Positions 6,163 to 16,600 of a stretch of DNA of 22,516 bases are shown here, piece after piece. The number at the start of each line of letters is the position of its first letter. Position 1 is the stretch's first letter. Origin of the DNA: a virus; IMG/VR virus record IMGVR_UViG_3300042890_002027, positions 1 through 22,516 of that record. One strand, written 5' to 3'. The position numbers and the translations under genes are program-made. The notes under the pieces are model-generated. The model did no database searches. It was not told where the DNA came from and worked only from the letters and a program-made list of their open reading frames with translations.

Positions 6163-6804
6163 GCTGCTTCCGTAAGAAATATTATCGTTGGTGCCGCGCA
6201 GGTTTTTGTTAGTGCTAACGTTGGTACAACCGGAGACCCAGTTGCACCGCTTCCAACCCTAACTAGTTCTACTTCTGCCGCAACTACCGTTGCTGCGAGT
6301 GGATCCTGGAGAGATGTTGGTTACACGACCAACGGTCTTGAGTTGTCGTACGAGCCTGACTTCGGTGAAATTGCTGTTGACCAGTTGCTTGATGCTGCTC
6401 GTTTGTTCAAGCAGGGTCAGAAGGTTATGCTGAAGACTGAGTTTGCTGAGGCCACTCTTGAGAACTTGTTCGTTGTCATGAACCAGACCTCTGGTTACAA
6501 TACTGACAATGCGAGGAAGGAATCAGGAACCTTGATCAATGGCGTTAGTAACGCTGTTGAGGTTCAAGGTGGTACTCTTGGTGACTACCCTGTTGAGCGT
6601 TCGCTTATTGCTGTTGGTCCAGGACCTCGTCCAACCTCCGGCAACAACGAGCGTGTCTACTACGCTGCTCGCGCTATGTCAATGGATGCATCTGCGCACG
6701 GTTTGAAGCGTGACACGGGAACTTTCTTCCCTGTCTCGTTCCGACTGTTGCCAGTTGCTTCTACCAGCAACGCGTACGGTAAGATCATTGACCGATCCTA
6801 CTAA
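6160..6804 (+). CDS. Major tail (tube) protein
   Basis: 214 residues. It begins MAASVRNIIVGAAQVFVSAN, the form 'N-I-x-x-G-x-a-x-V-F-V' seen in major tail proteins of many actinobacterial siphophages. It continues with WRDVGYTTNGLELSYEPDFGEIAVDQLLDAARLFKQGQKVMLKTEFAEATLENL, the 'D-x-G-x-T-x-x-G-V/L...E-x-x-v-D-Q' tube-protein pattern, then strands with RVYYAARAMSMDASAHGLKRD. It polymerises into the tail tube around the tape measure. Length is ordinary for a tube protein without an added Ig domain. The gene stands alone between its own promoter (6066) and terminator (6823). Eight of 11 Arg codons are CGN, as in the capsid gene, which fits very high expression. Confidence 0.85.
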   Translation: MAASVRNIIVGAAQVFVSANVGTTGDPVAPLPTLTSSTSAATTVAASGSWRDVGYTTNGLELSYEPDFGEIAVDQLLDAARLFKQGQKVMLKTEFAEATLENLFVVMNQTSGYNTDNARKESGTLINGVSNAVEVQGGTLGDYPVERSLIAVGPGPRPTSGNNERVYYAARAMSMDASAHGLKRDTGTFFPVSFRLLPVASTSNAYGKIIDRSY

Positions 6805-6822
6805 AAACAGTTAAAAATAGTT

Positions 6823-6855
6823 GGGCCCCAGATTTTTCTGGGGCCCTTCTGTTTT
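6823..6855 (+). terminator. Intrinsic terminator after major tail gene
   Basis: GGGCCCCAGA (6823-6832) and TCTGGGGCCC (6837-6846) form a perfect 10-bp GC-rich stem with a TTTT loop, followed by TTCTGTTTT. It is preceded by an A-rich run. Confidence 0.85.
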
Positions 6856-6882
6856 GCTAAATTCTAAAAACTTTGGTATACT
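6854..6882 (+). promoter_or_regulatory. Putative promoter of tail chaperone / tape measure unit
   Basis: TTGCTA (6854-6859), 17 bases, then TGG-TATACT (6874-6882), an extended -10. It directly follows the major tail terminator and precedes AGGAGG (6895-6900) and ATG 6909. It shares TGGTATACTTAT with the site at 2917. Confidence 0.65.
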
Positions 6883-6908
6883 TATCCAGACAACAGGAGG
6901 TTAATTTA

Positions 6909-7271
6909 ATGGCAAGTCAAGTGTTTAAAACAGAAACGATTACGCTTATGTCTGGGCGGGAGATTGAACTCAAGCCACTGAACATTAAGGGTGTAAGAAA
7001 GTTTCAACAGAAGCTCAAAGAGTATAACGATGCCCTTGTAAAGGCTTCAGAATCTGATCAGGTTGAAGAGGATGCCTTCCTTGACAATTTTATCGACATG
7101 ACGCAGGTTTGCCTTGGAAGATTGGCTCCCGATCTCGCAGAGAGTAAGGAACTGATTGAAGAGGAACTGGATATTGAAACAATTTTCAAGATTTTGGAAG
7201 TTTGTGCCGGAATGAATTTCAATGATCCAAATTTGCAAACGGCGGCGATGTTGGCCGCTCAGAATCAGTAA
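6909..7271 (+). CDS. Tail assembly chaperone, short form (gpG-like)
   Basis: 120 residues from ATG 6909, with AGGAGG ending 8 bases upstream. A longer reading from TTG 6873 would start inside the promoter and is rejected. The sequence FKTETITLMSGREIELKPLNIKGVRKFQQKL is the typical opening of tail-assembly chaperones, which coat the hydrophobic tape measure during tube assembly. The rest is helical and acidic (EEDAFLDNFIDMTQVCLGRL, EEELDIETIFKILEVCAGM). The gene lies between major tail and tape measure genes, the fixed place for this pair. A slippery heptamer near its 3' end (7229-7235) should send some ribosomes into the next frame to make a longer fusion form. Confidence 0.85.
   Translation: MASQVFKTETITLMSGREIELKPLNIKGVRKFQQKLKEYNDALVKASESDQVEEDAFLDNFIDMTQVCLGRLAPDLAESKELIEEELDIETIFKILEVCAGMNFNDPNLQTAAMLAAQNQ
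7229..7258 (+). other. Programmed -1 frameshift site (slippery heptamer plus hairpin)
   Basis: A-AAT-TTG (7229-7235) has the X-XXY-YYZ form in the reading frame of the upstream chaperone. The -1 frame is open from just after a TGA at 7223-7225 and continues without stop to 7633. Six bases downstream, GCGGC (7242-7246) and GCCGC (7254-7258) form a 5-bp stem (6 with a G-T pair at 7241/7259) and a 7-base loop, a suitable stimulator. Slippage gives a 241-residue fusion (109 + 132). Confidence 0.8.
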
Positions 7272-7282
7272 AATGGGAGGAC

Positions 7283-7633
7283 ATGGATCTTCTAGGAATA
7301 GAGTCCAGAGTCATGACCATTGGAGCATGGTTAAACTATGAACAGTTGGAGGAAACCCTAACATTGTCAGAGTTGGTCGAGCTGGATATGAGTATAACTC
7401 GAAGAGATTGGAAGTTGCAGAGAATGATTGGCGCCTCTGCAGGAGCTGATCTTCCAGAAGATCCATATGGCGATGAGGAAAAAGAAGTGACATCATCAGA
7501 CGTGTTAGACCGAGCACTAGGCAAGCTTTCTGGTGTCGACGATATCTATAACGATATTGTTGATGTTAGAGGAATAGGCGCACAACAGCAGGGCTTCGGA
7601 ATCGGACTCGGTCTTGGGTATGAGGTGGAATAA
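7283..7633 (+). CDS. Tail assembly chaperone, T-like extension frame
   Basis: The frame is 116 residues from ATG 7283, but it is open upstream to 7226, and the real product is most likely the extension of the preceding gene by -1 frameshifting at 7229. The GGGAGG before ATG 7283 ends only 2 bases from it, too close for good initiation, which also argues for frameshift expression. The sequence begins in the fusion as ANGGDVGRSESVKWEDMDLLG and continues with ESRVMTIGAWLNYEQLEETLTLSELVELDMSI, a helical T-domain thought to bind the tape measure and recruit tube subunits. It ends with a Gly-rich tail (QQQGFGIGLGLGYEVE). The stop overlaps the tape measure start as TAATG. Confidence 0.75.
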   Translation: MDLLGIESRVMTIGAWLNYEQLEETLTLSELVELDMSITRRDWKLQRMIGASAGADLPEDPYGDEEKEVTSSDVLDRALGKLSGVDDIYNDIVDVRGIGAQQQGFGIGLGLGYEVE

Positions 7634-10600
7634 TGGCTTCTATTGTTGATCTTGAATTTAGGGCTAGTGCTAATTTTTCTGATTTAATTTCTCAGGTAAA
7701 TGCAGCTAACCAGCAAATTCAAAGACTCAGCATGTCTATGCAGAGGCTTAATGTTGAGTCTTTCAACTCGGCAATGGCCTCATTCTCAAGATCGCTGGCG
7801 CAAAGTGGTCAATTTACTACGCAATCGCTAGTTATTGATGATGGTGTTAAAAAGTTTGGCAAGGCCCTTGGACAAGGAAACCTTAGTCTAAGAGAAAGCA
7901 CAACTGCCATGAGGGAGTTTATTAGGACTCGTGACGGGCAAGTTAGGCAATTAGCTAGGCAACAGGTTCAACTTGAAAGATCTGTCTGGACTTCAACAGG
8001 AAGATCTGCAAGTGGTCAGAGCCGAGGGATCCTTGCCACACCAACTGGACTACCTGATTCGGTTGCAACTAACACAGCCATTGCAACAAAAGAAATGCAG
8101 ATTTTTCACAAAGTTATTAATGAAACTTCTAAGGGCCTTATTAACTGGGGTAAGAATACCCAGTGGGCTGGTAGACAACTCATGGTCGGTCTTTCTATAC
8201 CGCTCTCCATATTTGGAACAACCGCTGCAAAAACTTTCATGGACTTTGACAAAGAACTTACTAGACTTTCTCGTGTTTATGGTGCGTCTATTACTTCTTC
8301 TGGAACACAGGCCCTTGATTCAATTAAAAGCCAGGTTAAAGAACTTTCTACAGAGCTTTCAAAGGCCTTGGGAATACCTGCGGCACAAACAGCGGGACTA
8401 GCTGCTGATCTAGCAGCCACAGGCCTTGAGGGAGAAAAACTCATTGGGGCCATTAAACAAACAAGCATCCTTGCCACGCTGGGAGAAATTGATAGACAGC
8501 AAGCCATGAAAACAACCTTATCTCTTCAAAGTGTTTTCAGATCTGATACAAAACAATTAACTAAAGATATTAACTTTTTGAATGCTGTTGAAAACCAAAC
8601 AAGCGCAAGCATCGATGACCTTACTACTGCAATTCCTAAAGCCGGTCCAGTTGTTAGAGGACTTGGGGGTGACGTAAAAGATCTAGCAACGATGCTTGTA
8701 GCAATGAAGGAGGGTGGAATCCCCGCCGGAGAAGCCGCTAACGCAATCAAATCATCTCTTTCTGCTCTTATCAACCCAACCAAAGAAGTTTCAAAATACA
8801 TGAAAACTTTTGGAATTGACCTTACTGAAATTGTTGATAAAAATGCAGGAAAACTTATGCCGACTCTTAATGAGTTCCAGGGAAAGTTAAATGCGCTCGA
8901 CGACCTTTCAAGGCAGCGCGTGCTTGAAAAACTTTTTGGTAAAATGCAGGTTGGTAGAATTACAGCTTTGTTCAATAATTTGAATCAAGCGGGTAGTCAA
9001 TCTGTACAGGTGATGGAACTCGCGGGAAAATCAGCAGCAGACCTAGCAGCATTAACAGAGCAAGAACTTGCAAGAGCTGCAAACTCTGTTTCTGGACAAT
9101 TTAAGAGAGCAGCTGAAAACTTAAAATCCAATCTTTTACCAATCGGTGAAGAGTTTCTTAAGCTTGGAACTAAAATATTTGGCGCTCTTGGAACGATGCT
9201 TGAAAAATTCAACAACCTTCCTTCCGGATTTAAACAATTTATTTTAGGTCTTACTACCCTAGTTGCAATTGTTGGACCAGTCATTATGCTTGTGGGTGTG
9301 TTTGCTAACTTCTTCGGTTATCTTGTTAAGGCTGGAGTTCTTCTTTCTGCGTTTAAGAAGGGTGGCCTTTCAGCTTTTAAATATGTTACTGCCGAAGAGC
9401 AGGCAGCTAAATTGGCGGGAGACCAACTAACTAAAACTTTTTATGATCAAGTAACAGCAACTAATACCTTTAAAAATGCTGTTGCAAACCTAGCTCTTCA
9501 GTTTAAAGAGTTAGCTGATAATGCCACTGCTGCTTCAGTAGCCACAGGAAATGCTTCACAATCACCAGCAGGTAGAGCCGCTTCTGAAAGGGTAGCAATT
9601 CCTTCCGCCATTTCGGTAGGGTCATCTACTCAGGTAGCGCAAGAACCAGGTAGTGCAGGGGCGCCTACCAGTGCTCAACTGGAACAAGCCTACAGGAGTA
9701 TGAGAGATGGCGGCGTTGCTGGAAAATACTTACTTTCATCAGCTGACCCTAGTATTGTTTCGACCAGCGGCAAATCCAAAGGCAGAACCTTTGCCCGGGG
9801 AGCTGAATATGATAGAGCCCACCTACTTAGTAAAACTGATCCATTCTGGTACGGTAGACCTCTGAGTGCTTTAGGAATAATGCCAAGCCCTAAGTGGCAA
9901 AACACAATGCAGAGGGATTTATCTGACGAAGGCAAAGGATTTGGTTTTTCTACAACTTTGGATGAAAGTGCCCCTGATGCAGAAAAAAGAAAAAAAGCAG
10001 CCATTGATGCTGGAAAGAAAAAAGACCTTGCTGAAGCTGAAGTTAAGAAAGCTAGTAAAGTAGCTGGTGCAACTAAGGAGGGAACTGATGCAGCCAAAGA
10101 GTTGGCTAAAGCTCAAAGAAGACTCATAACCGCAACAGCAAATTATACAGAAGCACTTTTTCAGGCTGGTTCATATAAAGGTAGTGAAATAGTTAAATCA
10201 CAAGCTACCATGTTTGGGCAGGCTAGGTATTTATATGAGCAGGGTGCAGGACCTAATGGGCAAGCAGCTGTAGATGCCGCTGCCAAACAATTAAATAATC
10301 CAGATGTGGCAGCAAGACAAAAGTGGTTCGCTAGCAAAGACGTAAATATTGGTGGGGCTGAAGACCAAGCTTTTGTAAAAAGAGTTCAGGACAATGCCAA
10401 AATAAGAGCGGAACGTAAGCTTAAAGCAGAGCTGGATGCAGAAACTCAGGCTGCTAGAGCAGCTGATCCAGATTATAGAAGGCTTGGTAAAGAAACTGCA
10501 GAATATAAATATAGATTAGCTAAATGGGAAACGGATGAGTTTAATAAATCACTAGTTAGGCTTGAACAAGGATTACAAAGAAGGGCAGCGGCCGCCGGAT

Positions 10601-13600
10601 ATGATATTAGAACTCCACTTTATGGAACCGGTGCGGCTAGCGGCACGGGTCATTTAGGCCCATCATCAGTATCTACACCACAAGATGCCGCAGCATCAAA
10701 AGCTTTGAACGATGCAAAAATTGCTCATGCACGAAAACTTAATGAACTTACTGCATCATTATCTACTCAGCAAGCCGCGGGAGCAGATCTAAGTGAAGCC
10801 CAGATTATTGCCGCAGGAAAACTTGCAAAGTTAACTGGTCAAAGGGAACTTGCAGAACTAAATTACACACAAGCGCTTGATGCATCTGCAAAGTTAGCTA
10901 CAAAGAGTGCCACAAACCCTAAGCGCATAGCAGCTGAACAAGCAGTTATCGCTGCTGAAGCAGCTTTAGTCACAGCTATAAGGACTGAAATTGCTGCCTT
11001 GGGAGGACTTACGACAGAAACTATAATTGAAACTGAACAGTACAGGATGAGTAATCCTAATTCCCCTCAAACAACTACTACTGGAGATGTAGATGTTGAT
11101 GGAGGTGGAGATACAGTTTTGTTAGATCCCGACGGGGAAGAAGGACCAGGTAAAAAAGCAGGTAGACGTCTGCCGTCCATGACTAAAGTAGGAATGGGAG
11201 CCATGGCGGCTGGTTCAGTTGCGTCGCTTGTAGGTCCAAAGCAGGGGGCTTTAGCAAACCTGGCTACAGGGGCCATGAGCTTTGGAGTAACAACAATGAT
11301 GGTTGGGCAAATGATCCCAGCAGAAAGTATGAAAAGATTGGGCGAGGGAATTACTAAAATGACCAAGCTCGGTGGAGTTACTGGAGCAACTGGTAAAGCT
11401 ATGGCTGCATTCTCATCAACAGTTAAAGCAGGAATGTTAGCTCTTCTAGGACCAATCGGGGCCGTAATAGCAATAGTGGCAGGTTTAGGCGCTACAGTCT
11501 GGTATGTAAATAGGCGTACTCAAGATGCTGCTAAAACAACCCAATCATTCATGACTGTATCTAGCGATATGGCCACATTGTTTAATCAAAAACTTAATGG
11601 AATGAAAGCAAATCTTTCTGGACTTTCTGAAAATATTGATGAAGCTCGTAAAAGGTATGAAGAGCTTAAAAAAGCTATTGATGCAATGGATAGCAAAAGC
11701 CCGATCAAAAAACTTATTGAAGATCTTAAAAATGAAGCTGATCCAGAAAGAAGCATCCCTGCTAAACTAACATCAATGTACTCCTCGCTTGTTCTGCAAG
11801 GCCTAGACCCACAAAAAGCAAAGGACGCTATCCAAGTTGTCCTAGATGAAGCTGGTCAAGGCAAGTATAAAATTGTTGTTAATGCTGAAATTGATGAATT
11901 AAATCTTAAGGGACCAGAAGGTAGAAAAAAACTTATTCAATCAGCATTCGATAGAGCTCTTGCAGGGGCTATTGGAACAGATAAATATAACAATGCCATG
12001 GATCAATTTAAAATTAATGGAGTAAAAAATGCAGATAAGCCTAGAGAAGAAGAAGACAAAAGCTTCTGGGACACCGTTGTTGATGCCCTCAACGTACCTC
12101 AAGATGCTGCAAGTTATAACACTCGAAGAGATGACACAATTAGGTCTGATTCTGGACAACTAGCACTAGAAGTTAGTAGAATGGGTGACCCGGCCGTGAA
12201 GGGGGCCGCGGATCAATTAAGTAACATGCTTGGTCAAATTAGTGCAGTTAACCCAGCAGGATTTAGTAAATTTGTAGAGGACTTAAAGACTAGCACAACT
12301 CTTCAAGAAGGTTTTTGGATGGACGAAAGGTTTAGAAAACAATTTATAGAAGATCTTGGAGTTGTTGGAACTAAATATGAAGAACTTATTATAAAAGAAA
12401 ACAACCTCACGGTTGCGGCACAGTTAGCTTTCCTTGCACAATCAGGAGTCTCCGATGCAATGGCTCAAAATGCTTATAATGCAGACAAGGCCGCGGGGAG
12501 CTTTGGAACCGTTACCAGTGCAATAGAAGCTATGACTGTTGCGGCCCAGGTAAACAAGCAACTTGCACTTGACGTACAAGCCGCCACTCCAAGAGTCAAG
12601 GAATCTGCAACTTCGGCCGGTAGAAAAAATGCAGTTGCTTCTGGGTACGATGCCCAAAAGAAAGCAATTCAGGGTAAAATCGATGTAATTAAAAAAGAAA
12701 TAGAAGCAATTAACAAAAAGCTTGAGGCTGAAAAGAAAGCCTTTGAATTTGAAAGAAAAATGCGTGCCTCACAAATTTCTTATAGAGAAGCTTTAGCGGC
12801 AGGGCAACTTGGAGAAGCAGCATTAATCAAGAACCAAATGAATAATGACATGCTTGACAAGCAAAAGGAAGACGAAACTGCTGCAAAAATTGATCCCAAG
12901 CAGGCTCAAATAGATAAACTTCAAGCTCAACTTGATGCAATTGATAAGATGAAGGAAAAGTCTTCTGACGCAACCGTAAGCACTGAGGGCGATGTTAAAA
13001 ATGCAGATAATCTTGAAAAAGCTTGGACTGCTGTTACTGATGGAATTGCTAGTGGCTCAATTAAGTCTGCCAATGATATAAAGAATAATTTAAGTCCAGC
13101 CCTTTATGACGCAATTAAAAAGGGTGGATATGGAATTGATGAGTTTTATGGTAAAGCTAGAAAAACTATTAAAGATTCTATTCAGGGTAGCATTAATGAT
13201 TTAGATGAAACGCAGAAGGCAGTTTGGAAAGCCTATAGTAAAGGCTCAAAAGATCTAGCGGACCAACTTAGAACTGCCAGGATTATGTCTTTTGTCGCTG
13301 GTAGAGGGGGAAGTGTTGAAGAAGCAGTAAAACTTAATCAACAAGGAAAACTTAATGTTACTACAAATAAGCAAGGAGTAATAACCGATGTCTATGCTAA
13401 GGGAGACATACCAGCAACTATAGCAAAGCCTGGTACAAAATCAGCCCTGTACCCAAATGGAATACAGCCCACCGCAGGAAATGCTGATAATACAGCACTT
13501 GCAAAATCAATTGGTGGAGAATTTGAAAGGGCACTTGATAAATATGCTGCTGATGGTAGTTCTTTAAGGGTTAGGAGTTGGGACGGAAAATCAGGTGGAG

Positions 13601-16600
13601 GTGGCGCAAACTACTATAACTATTATGGCTCTGGCATGGGTGGATCAAATTCATATTCAGGAATGGGTGGATCAAATTCATATTCTGATATGGGTGGAGG
13701 AGCTGATGATTATGATTCTGGTATGGGTGGATCAAATTCATATTCTGGTTCAGGGGCAAGCGCATATAATGGAAGATCGTCATATCTTTTCGGGCCACAA
13801 AAATCTTCAGCACTTTATGATGCAACCGCAGACCAGCAGGCTAGCGATAAAAAGGCTTCTACCCCTGCAAGTTCTTCAGCTTCATCTAGTTCTTCAGCTT
13901 CATCTAGTTCCTCTGGAAACCAAAACTCTAGTTACTTAGAAGGTTCTACAGATTCATCTGCAGGGAGCGAACAAGCGATTCAAGGACCATTTGCAGCTAG
14001 AGACGTTAAGGGCCCATTTGACAGAGTAAAAATGAAGAGTTGGGGAAACTATCCGTTTTATAATAATCGGGAGGGTAGAGCTTACGGTGGGCGCCACGCA
14101 GGCCTTGACTACCCAGCTGAGGTTGGAAGCAATGTATTTACAACCCGTGGTGGAAAGGTTGTCATGTCTCGTTACATGGCAGGTACGCCGGGATATGGAA
14201 ACTTTGTAGTTGTTGAAGATGATAAACTAAAGTATGTTTATGCACACCTAAGCACTAGAAGCGTTAAAGAAGGTCAATCCGTTGTTGAAGGACAGCAAAT
14301 AGGTAAATCTGGTAGCAGCGGTCTTAGAGATTCTGCTCCACACCTGCACTTTGAGGTAAGAGATAAAGATTCTAGTTTAGGTAACAAAAACTGGAAATCT
14401 ACCTATGACCCAAGAAATTACCTGCATACCGGTGGAAACGTTAACAAACTTTCTACTATAGACAAATCATTAAAGCGTGACGAAGTTCCTGCAGTTCTTC
14501 AATCTGGTGAATATGTAATTCAACGTAAGGCTGTTAGTCGGTATGGAGAAGGATTCATGCATATGATTAACAATGGTGATCTTTCTGATAAAGAAGTTCC
14601 TAAGTTCCATACCGGGGGAATGGTTCCCCATGCCCATGCAGGTGACGACAATTCCTCTTCAATATCTTATAACCAAAAAACTGGTAAGCGTAAGATAACT
14701 CGCAGGAAGAAGAGAAGACCTGAGCCTACCCAAGCTAAACCATATCTTTCTGTACAAGCAGCGCAATATGGGGGTTTAAAACAATTACAGCTACAAACAA
14801 AACAAGATTATACAAGTTCTAAATTTAAGAAATCTTTAGAAGGAAAATCTATTGAAGAAAGAAGAAGTCATCTAGCTTATTGGAGAGCTAAAAAAGCGGG
14901 ACCAGAAACCTTTGCGGCATATAATCACGCAAGACAAGTTGGAAATTGGAATATAGGCAAAAAAGAACTAGCATTACTTGATAACGCAGGAATAAGCCGT
15001 ACGGCAACTAGTATAACTTCTGCCGTAAAAATTAGAAATGAAAAAAATAGAGCACTGGCAACAAGTTCTTATATAGCACCTGAGTTATCTTTTTTACCTA
15101 AAACATACTTGTCTGCAAAAAAACCTGAAAACACACAATCTTTAGATCAAAATTATACTGAAGATTTTCATAGAAGATCTGGCTTTATGGGTCTTCTTCA
15201 TAAAGCTGCTAAAATTGGATTCACTCCGTATGAACAAGGAGTTTCTAGGGTGTTATCTACTGCTTTGCTATCTATAAACACAGGAAAAGGGCTTGGTGGA
15301 CTTAATCCAAGGGAGGCCTGGAATAATTCTAAGTATGTTTCACCTGGTCAAGCACTTGCAGGTGGAATTGATGCACTTAATAACAAGTGGACCCGTAGAG
15401 ATAGAGACCCTAGCACAATAACTCCAGAAGAAGAACTTAGAAGTGCAATAGCAAATAGAAGCAAAATAACAAGTTTCTCTGGTGGCGGTGCTTTTGGAAA
15501 AATTGCTAACTTAAGTTCTGGTGTTTGGGACGGAGCATTTAGACTGCTTGACCCAATGAGTTATGTACCAATTATGTGGGCTTTTAAGGGAGCTAAAGCA
15601 GGTTTAACTGCATTACCCAATGCTATGCGTACCTTTAATGCGCTTGATAAATTTAAGCCACCAATTGTTGAAGGAATGCCATCTTCAGTTAATGCTTCTA
15701 AAAATGCAAGATCAGCAACAAGTAATTTAGATAGAAGAACTAATGCTGCACTTGCTAAAGAAAGAAAGGCAGCAAGAACTGCAGCAGCCCAAGAAGCCAG
15801 AGGGCAAAAAACTGCAGCAACTTCTGGTGGGGCCGCAGGAGAAAAACAATATGGTGTAGCACACCTTAGACAGATTTTGTCTGGTGGTGGCGCAAAAGAA
15901 AAACAATACGGTGTTGCAAGTCTTAGAAGAATTCTATCTGACGACAGAGGCGAAGCAGACATTAATCCAATGAATTGGTTAAGGCGTGGGCCTAAGTTAA
16001 GTGAAAAAGATGCTGCTAGAACTGAAGAAGTTTCAGCACTTCTAAGAGCAAGCAATAAGGAAGCTGGGTCTGACGCATTTTCAGGAATGCCAGTTACAGA
16101 ACTCGGAGAATTGACTGGTGCTCTGGGCGGACGCAGTTCTGCTATTCCAGGGGTTAACGGAACGTATAGAGATCCCTTTGGACAATTGCATGTTGTGAAG
16201 GGACATACTGATGCTGCCTCTGCTTATGCTGAAGCAAGGGGGTCCCAGCTAACCACAGATCTGTTTGGACTAAAAACACCAGATCAAAAGGTTATAAAGT
16301 TTAGGCACCCAATTACTGGTGATAGGATGTTTGGAGTTCGCTCCACGTTTGATGAAAAATTTGCAGAACCCACCGGAAAATTTACTGATGATGAATTTTA
16401 CAGACAAGCAGTTGCTTCTGTTCTTAGAAGAGACAAAGATCTGCAAGCTGAAAATCTATATGGAAATATTGTAGCCGACCAGGGACAAGCGTTTGTTGCA
16501 AGCAAGGCAAGCCAACCAAGGACTGTTGGGGGGCTTAGACTTCCGGTTGGAGATCAAGTTAGAGCAAACTTCTTAATGGAAAAAGCAGGGGCTAGATCGT

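Noticed and set aside
6873-6908. N-terminal extension of the tail chaperone from TTG 6873
   Set aside because: It overlaps the TATACT -10 element and the SD for ATG 6909, which has ideal spacing and a family-typical N-terminus.
7973-8401. 142-codon + frame inside the tape measure
   Set aside because: It overlaps the conserved tape core domain and has no SD; a shadow frame.
13636-13757. CRISPR-like array
   Set aside because: Repeat units are in frame, 27 bases apart with only 4-base variable parts, and encode a Gly/Ser linker; there are no spacers.
13595-13939. 114-codon overlapping + frame and its - strand partner across the repeats
   Set aside because: Their repetitive translations come from reading the Gly/Ser repeat DNA out of frame; there is no initiation signal.
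15561-16055. 164-codon open frame on the - strand
   Set aside because: It is antisense to the tape measure, with Ala/Leu/Ser-rich composition typical of reversed Ala/Lys/Arg coding.
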